Below are positions 1 through 8,925 of a DNA stretch of 64,000 nucleotides, in pieces. The stretch spans positions 1-64,000 of the forward strand of contig JAFAFL010000125.1 in assembly GCA_023423535.1 (NCBI GenBank). The letters run 5' to 3'. Origin of the DNA: Pseudomonadota bacterium (GTDB taxonomy: Bacteria > Myxococcota > Myxococcia > Myxococcales > Myxococcaceae). The first letter of the stretch is position 1. Each line of letters begins with the position of its first letter. The position numbers and the translations under genes were made by a program. The notes under the pieces were generated by a model that saw only the letters and a list, made by a program, of their open reading frames with translations, was not told the origin of the DNA and made no database searches.

Positions 1-357
1 TTCAGCGGCGACGCCCAGCAGGCGCGCGCCTCGCCGGTTCCACCGCGAGCGCCGAAGCCGCCACTGGTGCGCCGCGTGCCGGTGCCCTCGTCGCGAGCGC
101 CGAAGCCACCCGTGCGCGGCTTGTCGCCGAACGTCCGGCCGCCGGTGCGCGGAGCGCGAGACTCGCCGCCAGCGCCGCCACGCGAGCCGAAGCCACCGCC
201 GGTGCGGCGCGTACCCGTCCCCTCATCACCCGTCCCGAAAGAACCGGTGCGCGGCTTGTGGCCGAACGTCCGGCCGCCAGTGCGAGGTCCGCGCGACTCG
301 GCGCCAGCGCCGGTGCCGCCGCGCGCGCCGAAACCGCCGGTCGAACGACGGGTGCCA
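1..357 (-). repeat. 135-base in-frame repeats in the distal RluB tail
   Basis: Two anchors (gtgcgcggc on the plus strand) at 112 and 247 are 135 bases apart, and the sequence between them repeats with mismatches. This is a 45-residue unit in the rluB frame containing FGARDEGTGTRR and GGRTFG. About 2.5 copies are visible before the window edge. Confidence 0.7.
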
Positions 358-1673
358 GTGCCCTCGTCGCGGGCGCCGAAGCCGCCGCGCGTCGGACGCG
401 ACGAACCGCCCTCGTCACGTGCACCGAACGAACGCGAGCCGCCCGCCTTCGCGCCAAAGCCACCGCGCGTCGGACGGGCTGCACCGCCCTCCTCACGCGC
501 ACCGAACGAACGCGAGCCGCCAGCCTTCGCACCGAAGCCACCGCGCGTCGGACGCGCTGAACCGCCCTCGTCACGCGCACCGAACGAACGCGAGCCGCCA
601 GCCTTCGCGCCGAACCCACCGCGCGTTGGCCGCGACGAACCGCCCTCCTCGCGCGCACCGAACGACCGCGAGCCGCCGGCCTTCGCGCCGAAGCCAGCGC
701 GGGTCGGACGCGAGCTGCCGCCCTCGTCGCGCGCACCGAAGCTGCGGCCACCCGCGCCGCCCGCCGGAGCCCGCTTCGCGCCGAACTTCTTCGCGCCCGC
801 GGCGATCGCGCCGGTCATCGCAGCGCCGGCCATCGTCTTCAGGCCGGTCTTCTTGCGCGGCGGCGCCTCGTCCATGTCCATCCCCCGCGCGGGCGCAGGG
901 CCGTGTCCGTGGCGGCGCGCCGGCAGCGAAAGCTCCGGCTCAGGGACCGGCTGGCCGTTGGCCACCATCTTCACGCGCTCGATCTCCGCGCCGTTCAGCG
1001 GCCGCATGTCGCCCGGCCGCAGCCCCTGCACCGGAATGGTCGCGTGCGCGGGCCGGAAGAGCTTCGTCACCGGATGACCGATTGCCGCGCACAGGCGCTT
1101 CACGAGGTGCTGGCGGCCCTCGGTGACGACGATCCGCACCCAGGTGTTGCGCTCGGCCTCCTCGTAGATCACGGCCTCCACGGCCTTTGCCGGGCCGTCC
1201 TCGAGCCGCACGCCGTCCTTCAGCTTCTGCAGCGCGGCCTCGGTAGGCGTGCCCTTCACCTTCGCGAGGTACGTGCGCGGCACCTGGAACGAGGGGTGCG
1301 TCAGCGCGTGCGCCAGATCGCCGTCGTCCGTCATCAAGAGCGCGCCCTCGGCGTCGAAGTCCAACCGGCCGATGGGGTACACGCGCCGCCCGAGCTCCTG
1401 CACGTACTCCGCCACGGTGGGCCGGCCCTGCGGATCCTCCAGCGTCGTCACCACGCCCGCCGGCTTGTAGAGCACCACGTACGTGTGGGACTCGGGGAGC
1501 GAGACGAGCCTGCCGTCCACCGTCACCAGATCGCCGGTAGAGACCTTCGTCCCCAGCTCGCGCACGACCACGTTGTTCACCGCCACCCGGCCCTGCTCGA
1601 TGAGCTCTTCGGCGTGACGGCGCGACGCGACACCCGCGCGGGAGAGGAACTTCTGGAGACGTTCTGATGCCAT
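1..1673 (-). CDS. rluB: 23S rRNA pseudouridine synthase RluB, partial, with long repetitive tail
   Basis: RsuA/RluB-family synthase that makes pseudouridine in 23S rRNA. The start at 1673 gives MASERLQKFLSRAGVASRRH, an S4 RNA-binding domain over about residues 1-60. The catalytic GRLDFDAEG motif follows near residue 100, with Asp as nucleophile. The catalytic part ends near residue 240. After that the frame stays open to the window edge for about 300 more codons of Gly/Arg/Ser/Phe repeats, so the 3' end lies outside the window. The tail is a disordered FGAR/RGG-type extension; normal RluB is about 250-300 residues. It lies 60 bases downstream of scpB and is probably in the same operon. Family is certain; the tail's role is unknown. 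Confidence 0.9.
   Translation of the reverse strand, partial: MASERLQKFLSRAGVASRRHAEELIEQGRVAVNNVVVRELGTKVSTGDLVTVDGRLVSLPESHTYVVLYKPAGVVTTLEDPQGRPTVAEYVQELGRRVYPIGRLDFDAEGALLMTDDGDLAHALTHPSFQVPRTYLAKVKGTPTEAALQKLKDGVRLEDGPAKAVEAVIYEEAERNTWVRIVVTEGRQHLVKRLCAAIGHPVTKLFRPAHATIPVQGLRPGDMRPLNGAEIERVKMVANGQPVPEPELSLPARRHGHGPAPARGMDMDEAPPRKKTGLKTMAGAAMTGAIAAGAKKFGAKRAPAGGAGGRSFGARDEGGSSRPTRAGFGAKAGGSRSFGAREEGGSSRPTRGGFGAKAGGSRSFGARDEGGSARPTRGGFGAKAGGSRSFGAREEGGAARPTRGGFGAKAGGSRSFGARDEGGSSRPTRGGFGARDEGTGTRRSTGGFGARGGTGAGAESRGPRTGGRTFGHKPRTGSFGTGDEGTGTRRTGGGFGSRGGAGGESRAPRTGGRTFGDKPRTGGFGARDEGTGTRRTSGGFGARGGTGEARACWASPL
373..757 (-). repeat. 78-base in-frame tandem repeats in RluB tail
   Basis: The anchor gtcggacg (gttggccg in one copy) recurs at 391, 469, 547, 625 and 703, and ccgaac at 424, 502, 580 and 658, always 78 bases apart. 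The unit encodes 26 residues with the core SRSFGARDEGG then RPTRGGFGAKA. Copies differ by only a few bases, so the array is recent or kept alike by recombination. Confidence 0.9.
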
Positions 1674-1733
1674 GCGCGCCCCCATACAGGAGCGGCACTG
1701 TCGCGTACAGCACGGCGTGCGAAGCGCGAAGCC

Positions 1734-2690
1734 CTACGGCTCGTCCTGGTCGGTCGGCTTCTCGGCGTCGGGCGGCTTCGTGCCCAGCACCTGCGCGGCC
1801 TGCTTCTGCGTGGCGTCCGCCTGGCTGATGGCCTGCTCCAGATCCGCCAGCGCGGCCTCGGACTCCTGCGTGCTCTCGTCGAGCTTCTTCTGGAACTCCG
1901 GATCCGCCAGCTCCGCGACCGTGCCCTCCGCCTTGCGCGGCGCCTCGCGCTCGACGATCTCCTGGTGCTCCTCGGTGAGCTCCTGGAACTCGCGCAGCGT
2001 GGGCAGCGAACCGAGATCCTTCAGCGCGAAGAACTCGAGGAACTCGCGCGTGGTCCCGTAGAGGATGGGCCGGCCGACCTCCTCCTTCTTCCCGAGGATC
2101 TTGATCAGCTTCCGGTCGAGCAGCGCCTTCACCACCGCGCCGCAGTCCACGCCGCGGATGTCCTCGACCTCGGGCCGCGTGACCGGCTGCCGGTAGGCGA
2201 TGATCGCCAGCGTCTCCAGCGCCGCGCGGGTCAGCCGCTGCGGCTTCACCCGCAGGAACCTGCGCACGTACTCGCCCGAGCCCGGATCCGTCCGCAGCTG
2301 CCAGCCGCCCGAGACCTCGTGCAAGACGATCCCCGACACGCCCTCGCGCCGCTGGCCGCCGAGCTTGTCCAGCGCCTTCTCGATCACGTCCCGGTCGATG
2401 CCGGTGGCCTGGTACAGCTCGTCCACGTTCAGCGGCCGGTCGCTCACGAAGAGCAGGCTCTCCAGCACGGTGCGCACGCGCTCCGGCGACAGCCGCTTGC
2501 TCTTCTGCACGAGCTTCTCGAACGGCGTCTCCAGATCCGGCGAGCGCTCGTCGATCTCCGCCGCGTCGACATCCTCCAGCTCCGCATCGCCCGGCGGCGC
2601 GCCGGTGACGGCGGCGATCTCGTCCTCGGAGAACTGACCTGGGCCCTGCCCGGCCGCGTACTTCTGCTCTCCGTTTTCAGCGGTACTCAC
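1734..2690 (-). CDS. scpB: Segregation and condensation protein B
   Basis: Winged-helix partner of the bacterial condensin Smc-ScpA-ScpB, acting in the nucleoid in chromosome compaction and segregation. The 318-residue product has the paired winged helices of ScpB between about residues 65 and 230, including LETLAIIAYRQPVTRPEVE and VGRPILYGTTREFLEFF. An acidic N-terminal stretch and a Glu/Ala-rich C-terminal tail flank the core, longer than the usual 190-200 residue proteins. It starts with GTG inside the end of scpA (14-base overlap), so the two are translationally coupled. Confidence 0.95.
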   Translation of the reverse strand: MSTAENGEQKYAAGQGPGQFSEDEIAAVTGAPPGDAELEDVDAAEIDERSPDLETPFEKLVQKSKRLSPERVRTVLESLLFVSDRPLNVDELYQATGIDRDVIEKALDKLGGQRREGVSGIVLHEVSGGWQLRTDPGSGEYVRRFLRVKPQRLTRAALETLAIIAYRQPVTRPEVEDIRGVDCGAVVKALLDRKLIKILGKKEEVGRPILYGTTREFLEFFALKDLGSLPTLREFQELTEEHQEIVEREAPRKAEGTVAELADPEFQKKLDESTQESEAALADLEQAISQADATQKQAAQVLGTKPPDAEKPTDQDEP

Positions 2691-3531
2691 GCTCGTCCAC
2701 CTCGATGGCCCCGGCCCCGAACTGCGCCAGGGCGTCGCCCTTGGGAGAGAGGAGGATCTCGTCCTTCCCCTCCTCCTGAAACACCCGAATGACCTTCAGC
2801 TTCACCATCTCCAGCATGGCGAGGAAGGTGATGATGATCTGCGTCCGCGAGCGCTTGCCCTCGAAGAGCGAGAAGAAGCTGACCTCCCCCTCCTCGCGCA
2901 GCCGATTCGCGATCCGCTGCATCGCCTCCGACAGGCTCACCTTCTCGCGCTGGATCTCGTGCTGGAACTTCGGCGCCGCGTCCTTCAGCACCCGGTCGAG
3001 CGCCTCGATGAGCTTGTAGACGCTGATCTCCTGGAGGCCGACCTCCTCGTCGGGGATGGGGATCTCCTCCACCGCCACCCGCCGCGGGAACACGTCGCGG
3101 TCGAGGATGTCCTGCCGCCCCAGCGTCTCCGCCGCCTCCTTGTACTTCTGGTACTCCAGCAGCCTCCGCACCAATTCCGCGCGCGGATCGCCCTGCTCCT
3201 CCGGCGTCTCCACCTCCGCCGGCGGCTGCTCGGTGCGCGGCAGCAGGAGCCGGCTCTTGAGGTGCGCCAGCGTGGAGGCCATCACGAGGAACTCACCCGC
3301 GATGTCGAGGTTCAGCTCCCGCATCCGGTCGAGGTACTCGAGGTACTTCTGGGTGATCAGCGCGACCGGGATGTCGAAGATGTCGAGCTTGTGCTCCTTG
3401 ATCAGGTGCAGGAGCAGGTCGAGCGGTCCCTCGAAGTTCGGGAGCGCCACGCGGAACGACAGGCCAGGGACCTCTCCCCCGGGCTCTGTCAGTCGGGCCT
3501 CGTCGGCACCGGCGGTGTCCAGCTCGCTCAA
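2677..3531 (-). CDS. scpA: Segregation and condensation protein A (kleisin)
   Basis: Kleisin subunit that bridges the Smc heads with ScpB. The product is 284 residues; the diagnostic N-terminal motif VALPNFEGPLDLLLHLIKEH starts near residue 28, and the C-terminal winged helix lies around residues 210-275. The start is TTG at 3531, preceded by GGAG five bases upstream. The 98-base gap to trpS and the overlap with scpB indicate one transcript trpS-scpA-scpB-rluB. Confidence 0.95.
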   Translation of the reverse strand: MSELDTAGADEARLTEPGGEVPGLSFRVALPNFEGPLDLLLHLIKEHKLDIFDIPVALITQKYLEYLDRMRELNLDIAGEFLVMASTLAHLKSRLLLPRTEQPPAEVETPEEQGDPRAELVRRLLEYQKYKEAAETLGRQDILDRDVFPRRVAVEEIPIPDEEVGLQEISVYKLIEALDRVLKDAAPKFQHEIQREKVSLSEAMQRIANRLREEGEVSFFSLFEGKRSRTQIIITFLAMLEMVKLKVIRVFQEEGKDEILLSPKGDALAQFGAGAIEVDEREYR

Positions 3532-3629
3532 CCGTGCTCCCTGCTTGCCCGATCGCTCTCCGAGGCCGATTTTTCGGCCTCCGGCGCGATCCGAAGGGAG
3601 CGGTGTCTACCAGCCGCAGGCGCGGTAGA

Positions 3630-4631
3630 TCAACGGTCGAGGCCGACCGCCCGACGCACTTCCTGCATGATTGGGGCCGCGATCTCCCGTGCCCGGCGCG
3701 CGCCGTCCTGGAGAATTCTCTCCACCTCACCCCGATCCGCGAGCAGCTCCTCACGGCGCTTGCGCGCGGCGTCGAACTGCGAGTGGTAGAGCGCCAGCAG
3801 CGCCTTCTTGTACTCGCCGTAGCCCTTGCCGCCCTCGCGCCAGCTCTTGTCCAGCTCCGCGAACTCGGAGGGCGGCGCCATGATCTTCAGGAGCTGGTAG
3901 AGCCCGTTGTCCGCGGTCACCGGCTTCGGCGCCTCCACCGGCGTGGAGTCCGTCTTGATGCCCATGATCCGCTTCTTGATCTCCTTCTCGTCGCCGAAGA
4001 GGTCGATGGTGTTGTTGTAGCTCTTCGACATCTTCTGGCCGTCGGTGCCGAGGATGACCGCGGTGTCCTCGCGCACGCGCAGCTCGGGGATCTTCAGCAG
4101 CGCGCCCTTCTGCGGCTCCTGCGGGTCGTAGCCCTTCACGTACTGGAGGTTGAACTTCGTCGCCCAGTCGCGCGCGAACTCGAGGTGCTGCACCTGGTCC
4201 TTCCCCACCGGCACCACGTCCGCGCCGTAGATGAGGATGTCCGCCGCCATCAGCACCGGGTAGGCGAAGAGGCCGAAGTCCGGGCTCTGCCCGCGCGCGA
4301 CCTTGTCCTTGTAGGAGTGCGCCCGCTCGAGGTGCGCGTGCGGCACCACCGTGCCGAGGATCCAGTAGAGCTCGAGCACCTCGGGGATGTCGCTCTGGCG
4401 GAAGAGGATCGCCTTCTGCGGATCGAGCCCCAGCGCGAGGAACGCCACCGCCGTCTCCAGCGTCAGCTCGCGCGCGACCGCCGGATCGCGGATCGTGTTC
4501 AGCGCGTGCAGGTTGGCGATGAAGTAGAGCGCCTCGCTCTCGTGCTGCAGCTCCACGAACTGCCGGATCGCGCCGTAGTAGTTGCCGAGGTGCAGTTTTC
4601 CCGAGGACTGGATGCCGGAGAGCGTGCGCAT
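3630..4631 (-). CDS. trpS: Tryptophan--tRNA ligase
   Basis: Class I aminoacyl-tRNA synthetase that charges tRNA-Trp in the cytoplasm. The 333-residue product begins MRTLSGIQSSGKLHLGNYYG, which contains the HIGH-type motif (HLGN). The KMSKS loop is present as GQKMSKSYNN near residue 200. The ATG at 4631 was chosen because family members start at this point, and GGGGGAAG lies about 12 bases upstream. The frame stays open far upstream, but that part overlaps the divergent gene at 4789 and has no family similarity. Confidence 0.95.
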   Translation of the reverse strand: MRTLSGIQSSGKLHLGNYYGAIRQFVELQHESEALYFIANLHALNTIRDPAVARELTLETAVAFLALGLDPQKAILFRQSDIPEVLELYWILGTVVPHAHLERAHSYKDKVARGQSPDFGLFAYPVLMAADILIYGADVVPVGKDQVQHLEFARDWATKFNLQYVKGYDPQEPQKGALLKIPELRVREDTAVILGTDGQKMSKSYNNTIDLFGDEKEIKKRIMGIKTDSTPVEAPKPVTADNGLYQLLKIMAPPSEFAELDKSWREGGKGYGEYKKALLALYHSQFDAARKRREELLADRGEVERILQDGARRAREIAAPIMQEVRRAVGLDR

Positions 4632-4788
4632 GTGTGCGCCGAACTTCCCCCGTGATCGCACACGCGGCAAGTCCTCTGACGCCTCGTTGTAAACGTCCGT
4701 CCCGGAGCGAAAATCCGTAGAAACTTCAGGCACTTGAATGACCATTGGGGCGATCCAGACGGGCCGCGGGGTGCCAAGATTCCCCGCC

Positions 4789-6003
4789 ATGTCAGCTCCC
4801 CCCTCCATCGGTCCTCCGTCCTCGCCGGGAACGATCAGCCGCGCGGATCTCGCCCACCACCGGCTCGCGCTGGTGGTGCCCGCGCTGCTGCAGCGGACGC
4901 CTGCGACCTTCACCCTCAGGCTCGAGCGCGGCGCCACCGTCCGCACCTTCCGCGTGGTCGAGGGCGTGGTGGTGGAGAGCACCTCCACCGATGTGCGCGA
5001 GCACCTCGCGCAGGTGCTGGCGAACCTCGGGATGCTGGAGCTGACGAGTGCGGCGGAGGCGTTCGACCGGGCGCGCGCCGCGGGCCTGCCGCTGGGCGCA
5101 TGGCTCCTGCGCGAACGCTTGATCGACGCGGAGCGGCTTCGCGACGCGCTCTCGCACAAGGCGCGCGAGGCCTTCTTCGACTGCTACGGCTGGTCCTGCG
5201 GCGAGCTCACCGTGGAGGAGGCTTCTCCCGAGAACGCCGGGGCGGGCGCCGACGGCACGGCGACCGGCGGGGTGGCGGTGCCGCTCGCGCTCGACTCGCT
5301 GCACCGCGACGGGCTCTCGCGCGTCCGCGAGTGGAAGACCTTCCGCGAGCACTTCCCCGAGAACGACGCGACCTTCCGCGCCCACCGTCACGTCGCCGCG
5401 GAGTGGCGCAGCCGCGAGGAGGACCGGCTGGTGGAGCTCGCGGATGGGGGCGCGTCGCTCGGCGAGCTGCTCGCGGCCGGGCGCGAGGGTCCGCTCTTCA
5501 GCGCGCGCCGGCTCCTGCGGCTCTACCGGCAGGGCGTGCTCACCCCGCGCGCGGCGAAGGGGCCTCGGGTGGGTGAGACGCTCGATCTCGCGCGGCTGGT
5601 GTCGCTGGTGCGTACGCTGCTCGCCGAAGGCCGCTACGACAGCGCCGCGTCGGTGGCGGCCCAGGCGGTGGAGCGCGCCGCCGTCCCCGAGGCCTGCGCG
5701 CTCTACCGTGAGGCGGAGGCCCACCTGCGGCGCACGGTGGGCGCGGAGCTCGAGGCGCTGGAGGGAGGCCTCCGGCTGCAACCTCTTCCGCAGCCGGTTC
5801 CCACCGCCGTCACCGCGGACGACCTGCACCTATACGCGCTCTTGCGAGACCGGGGTTCGGTGCGGGGCGCGCTGGAGGGCGCGGCGATGGACTGCCTCGG
5901 CGCGTGGCGGTCGCTGCGGCGGCTCGGGGCGGCGGGCATCGTCACCGCGCCCGGTGCCGCCGGGGAGGGTCTGGCGCCCCAGGGTCGGGCAACCTCACGC
6001 TGA
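4789..6003 (+). CDS. DUF4388-like (PATAN-type) protein of unknown role
   Basis: A 404-residue soluble protein. Residues about 15-140 read like the DUF4388/PATAN domain common in myxobacteria and cyanobacteria: FTLRLERGATVRTFRVVEG, then ADRLLRERLIDAERLRDAL-like helices ending AFFDCYGWSCGEL. The rest is helical and Ala/Leu/Arg-rich, with a repeat-like stretch around residues 265-310. No catalytic motif or signal peptide is visible. PATAN proteins often sit in regulatory pathways, which is only a hint here. The ATG at 4789 is favoured over one 51 bases upstream that overlaps the trpS promoter region. Confidence 0.6.
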   Translation: MSAPPSIGPPSSPGTISRADLAHHRLALVVPALLQRTPATFTLRLERGATVRTFRVVEGVVVESTSTDVREHLAQVLANLGMLELTSAAEAFDRARAAGLPLGAWLLRERLIDAERLRDALSHKAREAFFDCYGWSCGELTVEEASPENAGAGADGTATGGVAVPLALDSLHRDGLSRVREWKTFREHFPENDATFRAHRHVAAEWRSREEDRLVELADGGASLGELLAAGREGPLFSARRLLRLYRQGVLTPRAAKGPRVGETLDLARLVSLVRTLLAEGRYDSAASVAAQAVERAAVPEACALYREAEAHLRRTVGAELEALEGGLRLQPLPQPVPTAVTADDLHLYALLRDRGSVRGALEGAAMDCLGAWRSLRRLGAAGIVTAPGAAGEGLAPQGRATSR

Positions 6004-6107
6004 GACCGGCCCTTCGCGCGCGGCGCAGAATGCAAGCCCGGCCCCCTCGTTTGTGACTGAGGGGCAAGCAAGCTAGAACGCTCCAGAACAGCAATTCTGG
6101 AGGATTC

Positions 6108-8870
6108 GTGCACTTCAAAACGATCAAGTGGGCCGGTCTGGCGATGACCCTCGCGCTCGGCGCGTGTGGTCCTTCGGCAAAGGAGTGTCCGGCGGGACAG
6201 ACCGCGTGCGGCGAGCAGTGCGTGGACGCCCAGACGGACAACGCGAACTGCGGCGCCTGCGGCACGGCGTGCGGAGTGGGCTCGGCCTGCGAGGCCGGCG
6301 TGTGCAAGGCGCTGGCGGTGTGCGGCAACGGCGCGCTGGAGGCCGGCGAGGCCTGTGACGACGGCGACACCGGCAACGACGACGGCTGCTCGGCCACCTG
6401 CACCATCGAGCCGGGCTGGGCCTGCGCGGGCAACCCGAGCGTGTGCTCGCCGGACTGCGGCGACGGCGCGCTGAACGGGATGGAGGCGTGTGACGACGGC
6501 AACGCGCAGAACGGCGACGGCTGCACCGCGAGCTGCCAGCTCGAGACCGGGTTCACCTGCACCGGCGCGCCCTCGGTGTGCGAGACGAGCTGCGGGGACG
6601 GCATCACCGCGGGGACGGAGACCTGCGACGACGGGAACACCGCCGGCGACGACGGCTGCTCTGCCCAGTGCGCGGTGGTGGACGGCTGGAGCTGCACCGG
6701 GAGCCCGAGCGTGTGCGCCCCGGTGTGCGGCGACGGCCTGCGCGCCGGCACCGAGGCCTGCGACGACGGCAACACCACTGCTGACGACGGCTGCAGCGCC
6801 ACCTGCACGGTCGAGACGGGCTACGTCTGCACCGGGGTCCCGAGCGTCTGCGCCACCGCCTGCGGCGACGGCATCATCGCGGGCGACGAGGCCTGCGACG
6901 ACGGGAACAAGAACCCGAACGACGGCTGCTCTTCGACCTGCACCCTCGAGGAGGGCTGGAGCTGCACCGGCGCCCCGAGCGTGTGCACCACCGTGTGCGG
7001 CGACGGCATCCTCTCCGGCACCGAGCAGTGCGACGACGGAAACGGCACCGGCGGCGACGGCTGTTCCGCGTCCTGCACCCAGGAGACGGGCTGGACCTGC
7101 ACCGGCACGCCCTCGGCCTGCACCACGATCTGCGGCGACAACCTGCGCGCGGGCCCCGAGGCCTGTGACGACGGCGACACCGACCCCGGCGACGGCTGCG
7201 ACGGCACCTGCCAGGTGGAGAGTGGCTGGACCTGCACCGGGACGCCCTCCGTGTGCACCGGCACGTGCGGCGACGGCATCGTGGTCGGCGGCGAGACCTG
7301 CGACGACGGCAACACCGGCTCCAACGACGGCTGCAGCGCGATCTGCTTCGTGGAGACGGGCTACACCTGCACCGGCGCGCCCTCGGTGTGCGCGGTCGTC
7401 TGCGGCGACGGCGTGACCGGCCCTGGCGAGGCCTGCGACGACGGCGACACCGACTCCGGCGACGGCTGCTCTGCGACCTGCGCGATCGAGACCGGCTACA
7501 GCTGCACCGGCGCGCCGTCCGTCTGCGCGGTCGCGTGCGGCGACGGGCTCGTGTTCGGGGCGGAGACGTGTGACGACGGCAACACCACGCCGAACGACGG
7601 CTGCAGCGGCGCCTGCCTCGTGGAGACGGGCTGGACCTGCACCGGCGCACCGTCGGTGTGCACGGTCGTCTGCGGCGACGGCGTGGTGGGCGGCAGCGAG
7701 ACCTGCGACGACGGCGACACCGACTCGGGCGACGGCTGCTCTGCCACCTGCGCGGTCGAGCCGGGCTACACCTGCACCGGGACGCCGTCGGTCTGCGCGA
7801 TCGTCTGCGGCGACGGGGTGATCGGCGGGAGCGAGACCTGCGACGACGGCAACACCACCGCAGGAGACGGCTGCAGCGCGACGTGCGCGATCGAGGCGGG
7901 CCACTTCTTCGAGCAGGAGCCGAACGACGACGGCAGCGCCACGGTGGACACGAGCAACTTCTCCGCCGCCGCGGCCAACGGGCCCTTCTCGAGCAACGTG
8001 ACCATCCACGCGGCCATCTCTCCGGCGGGTGACGACGACGGCTTCGCGCTGCACAACCCGACCTCCTCGCCGAGGACCGTCTCCGTGAACATCTGGAGCA
8101 AGGCGCTCGGCGCGGGCGTGGCGTGCGGGAGCTCGATCGACACGCAGATCTGGATCCGCGACGCGGCGGGCACCTCGCTGGCGTCGAACGACGACCGGAA
8201 CGGCGCGGCGGACAGGTGCTCGGCCCTGACCTACCTGATCCCCGCGAACACCACCGTGTACCTGCACGTGGAGGAGTACAGCGACGACGGGACGATCCCC
8301 GGGTACCTCGCGGCGGTCTCCTTCCCCGCCTGCGGCAACGGCGTGGTCGAGGCCGGGGAGCAGTGCGACGACGGCAACACCACCGGCAGCGACGGCTGCA
8401 GCGCGGTCTGCAAGACGGAGATCTCCTGCGCGCCGGGCCAGACGGCCGTCATCGTCTCGTCCTCCAACGTGCCGGTGAGCATCATCGACGAGGCGCTGGT
8501 GACGAGCACCCTGACCGTGCCGAACGTGGGCACGGTGCAGAAGGCGGTGGTGACGATCGAGAGCATCTCGCACACGTATGTGTCGGACCTCGACATCGCG
8601 ATCGTGTCGCCGAGCGGGACGCGCCGGTACCTCATCAGCGACGAGGGCTTCTCCGGGGACGACTTCGTGGACACGGTGTTCGACAGCACCTGCCCCACGC
8701 CGATCCAGGGTGCGTCCGCGCCCTTCACCGGCTGCTTCTCCCCGCTGCAGACGCTGACTACGCTCGTGGGCCAGCCGGCCAACGGGACCTGGACGCTGGA
8801 GGTGGAGGACTTCTACGCCGGCGACAGCGGCACGCTGAACGCCTGGTCGCTCTCGCTCTGCGTCCAGTAG
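6108..8870 (+). CDS. Secreted Cys-rich repeat lipoprotein with P-domain end
   Basis: A 920-residue surface or secreted protein. It starts at GTG 6108 behind TGGAGGA. A lipoprotein signal ends LALGAC, with Cys20 as the lipid site. From about residue 75 there are 12 consecutive copies of the myxobacterial disulfide repeat (CGDGxxxxxExCDDGN...DGCSxxC...W/Y-x-C-TG-x-PSVC), period 45 residues. A domain resembling bacterial pre-peptidase C-terminal folds follows (about 602-740), then a 13th repeat and a proprotein-convertase P-type beta domain (about 800-920, VSDLDIAIVSPSGT, WTLEVEDFY). No protease domain is present, so it is probably a structural or adhesive protein. Partner unknown. Confidence 0.85.
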   Translation: MHFKTIKWAGLAMTLALGACGPSAKECPAGQTACGEQCVDAQTDNANCGACGTACGVGSACEAGVCKALAVCGNGALEAGEACDDGDTGNDDGCSATCTIEPGWACAGNPSVCSPDCGDGALNGMEACDDGNAQNGDGCTASCQLETGFTCTGAPSVCETSCGDGITAGTETCDDGNTAGDDGCSAQCAVVDGWSCTGSPSVCAPVCGDGLRAGTEACDDGNTTADDGCSATCTVETGYVCTGVPSVCATACGDGIIAGDEACDDGNKNPNDGCSSTCTLEEGWSCTGAPSVCTTVCGDGILSGTEQCDDGNGTGGDGCSASCTQETGWTCTGTPSACTTICGDNLRAGPEACDDGDTDPGDGCDGTCQVESGWTCTGTPSVCTGTCGDGIVVGGETCDDGNTGSNDGCSAICFVETGYTCTGAPSVCAVVCGDGVTGPGEACDDGDTDSGDGCSATCAIETGYSCTGAPSVCAVACGDGLVFGAETCDDGNTTPNDGCSGACLVETGWTCTGAPSVCTVVCGDGVVGGSETCDDGDTDSGDGCSATCAVEPGYTCTGTPSVCAIVCGDGVIGGSETCDDGNTTAGDGCSATCAIEAGHFFEQEPNDDGSATVDTSNFSAAAANGPFSSNVTIHAAISPAGDDDGFALHNPTSSPRTVSVNIWSKALGAGVACGSSIDTQIWIRDAAGTSLASNDDRNGAADRCSALTYLIPANTTVYLHVEEYSDDGTIPGYLAAVSFPACGNGVVEAGEQCDDGNTTGSDGCSAVCKTEISCAPGQTAVIVSSSNVPVSIIDEALVTSTLTVPNVGTVQKAVVTIESISHTYVSDLDIAIVSPSGTRRYLISDEGFSGDDFVDTVFDSTCPTPIQGASAPFTGCFSPLQTLTTLVGQPANGTWTLEVEDFYAGDSGTLNAWSLSLCVQ
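6330..7905 (+). repeat. Twelve 135-base coding repeats (Cys-rich)
   Basis: Units begin at the TGCGGCGACGG-like anchor, for example 6591 and 6726, 135 bases apart. Each encodes one CGDG...CDDGN disulfide repeat with six conserved Cys. Copies have diverged mainly at third positions, which indicates selection on the protein. A lone 13th unit lies at about 8330-8410, separated by a non-repeat domain. Confidence 0.9.
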
Positions 8871-8925
8871 CAGCGGCGAACTGAAGAAACGGGCGCGGTG
8901 CGCCGAAGAGGCACGGAGTCTCCCC

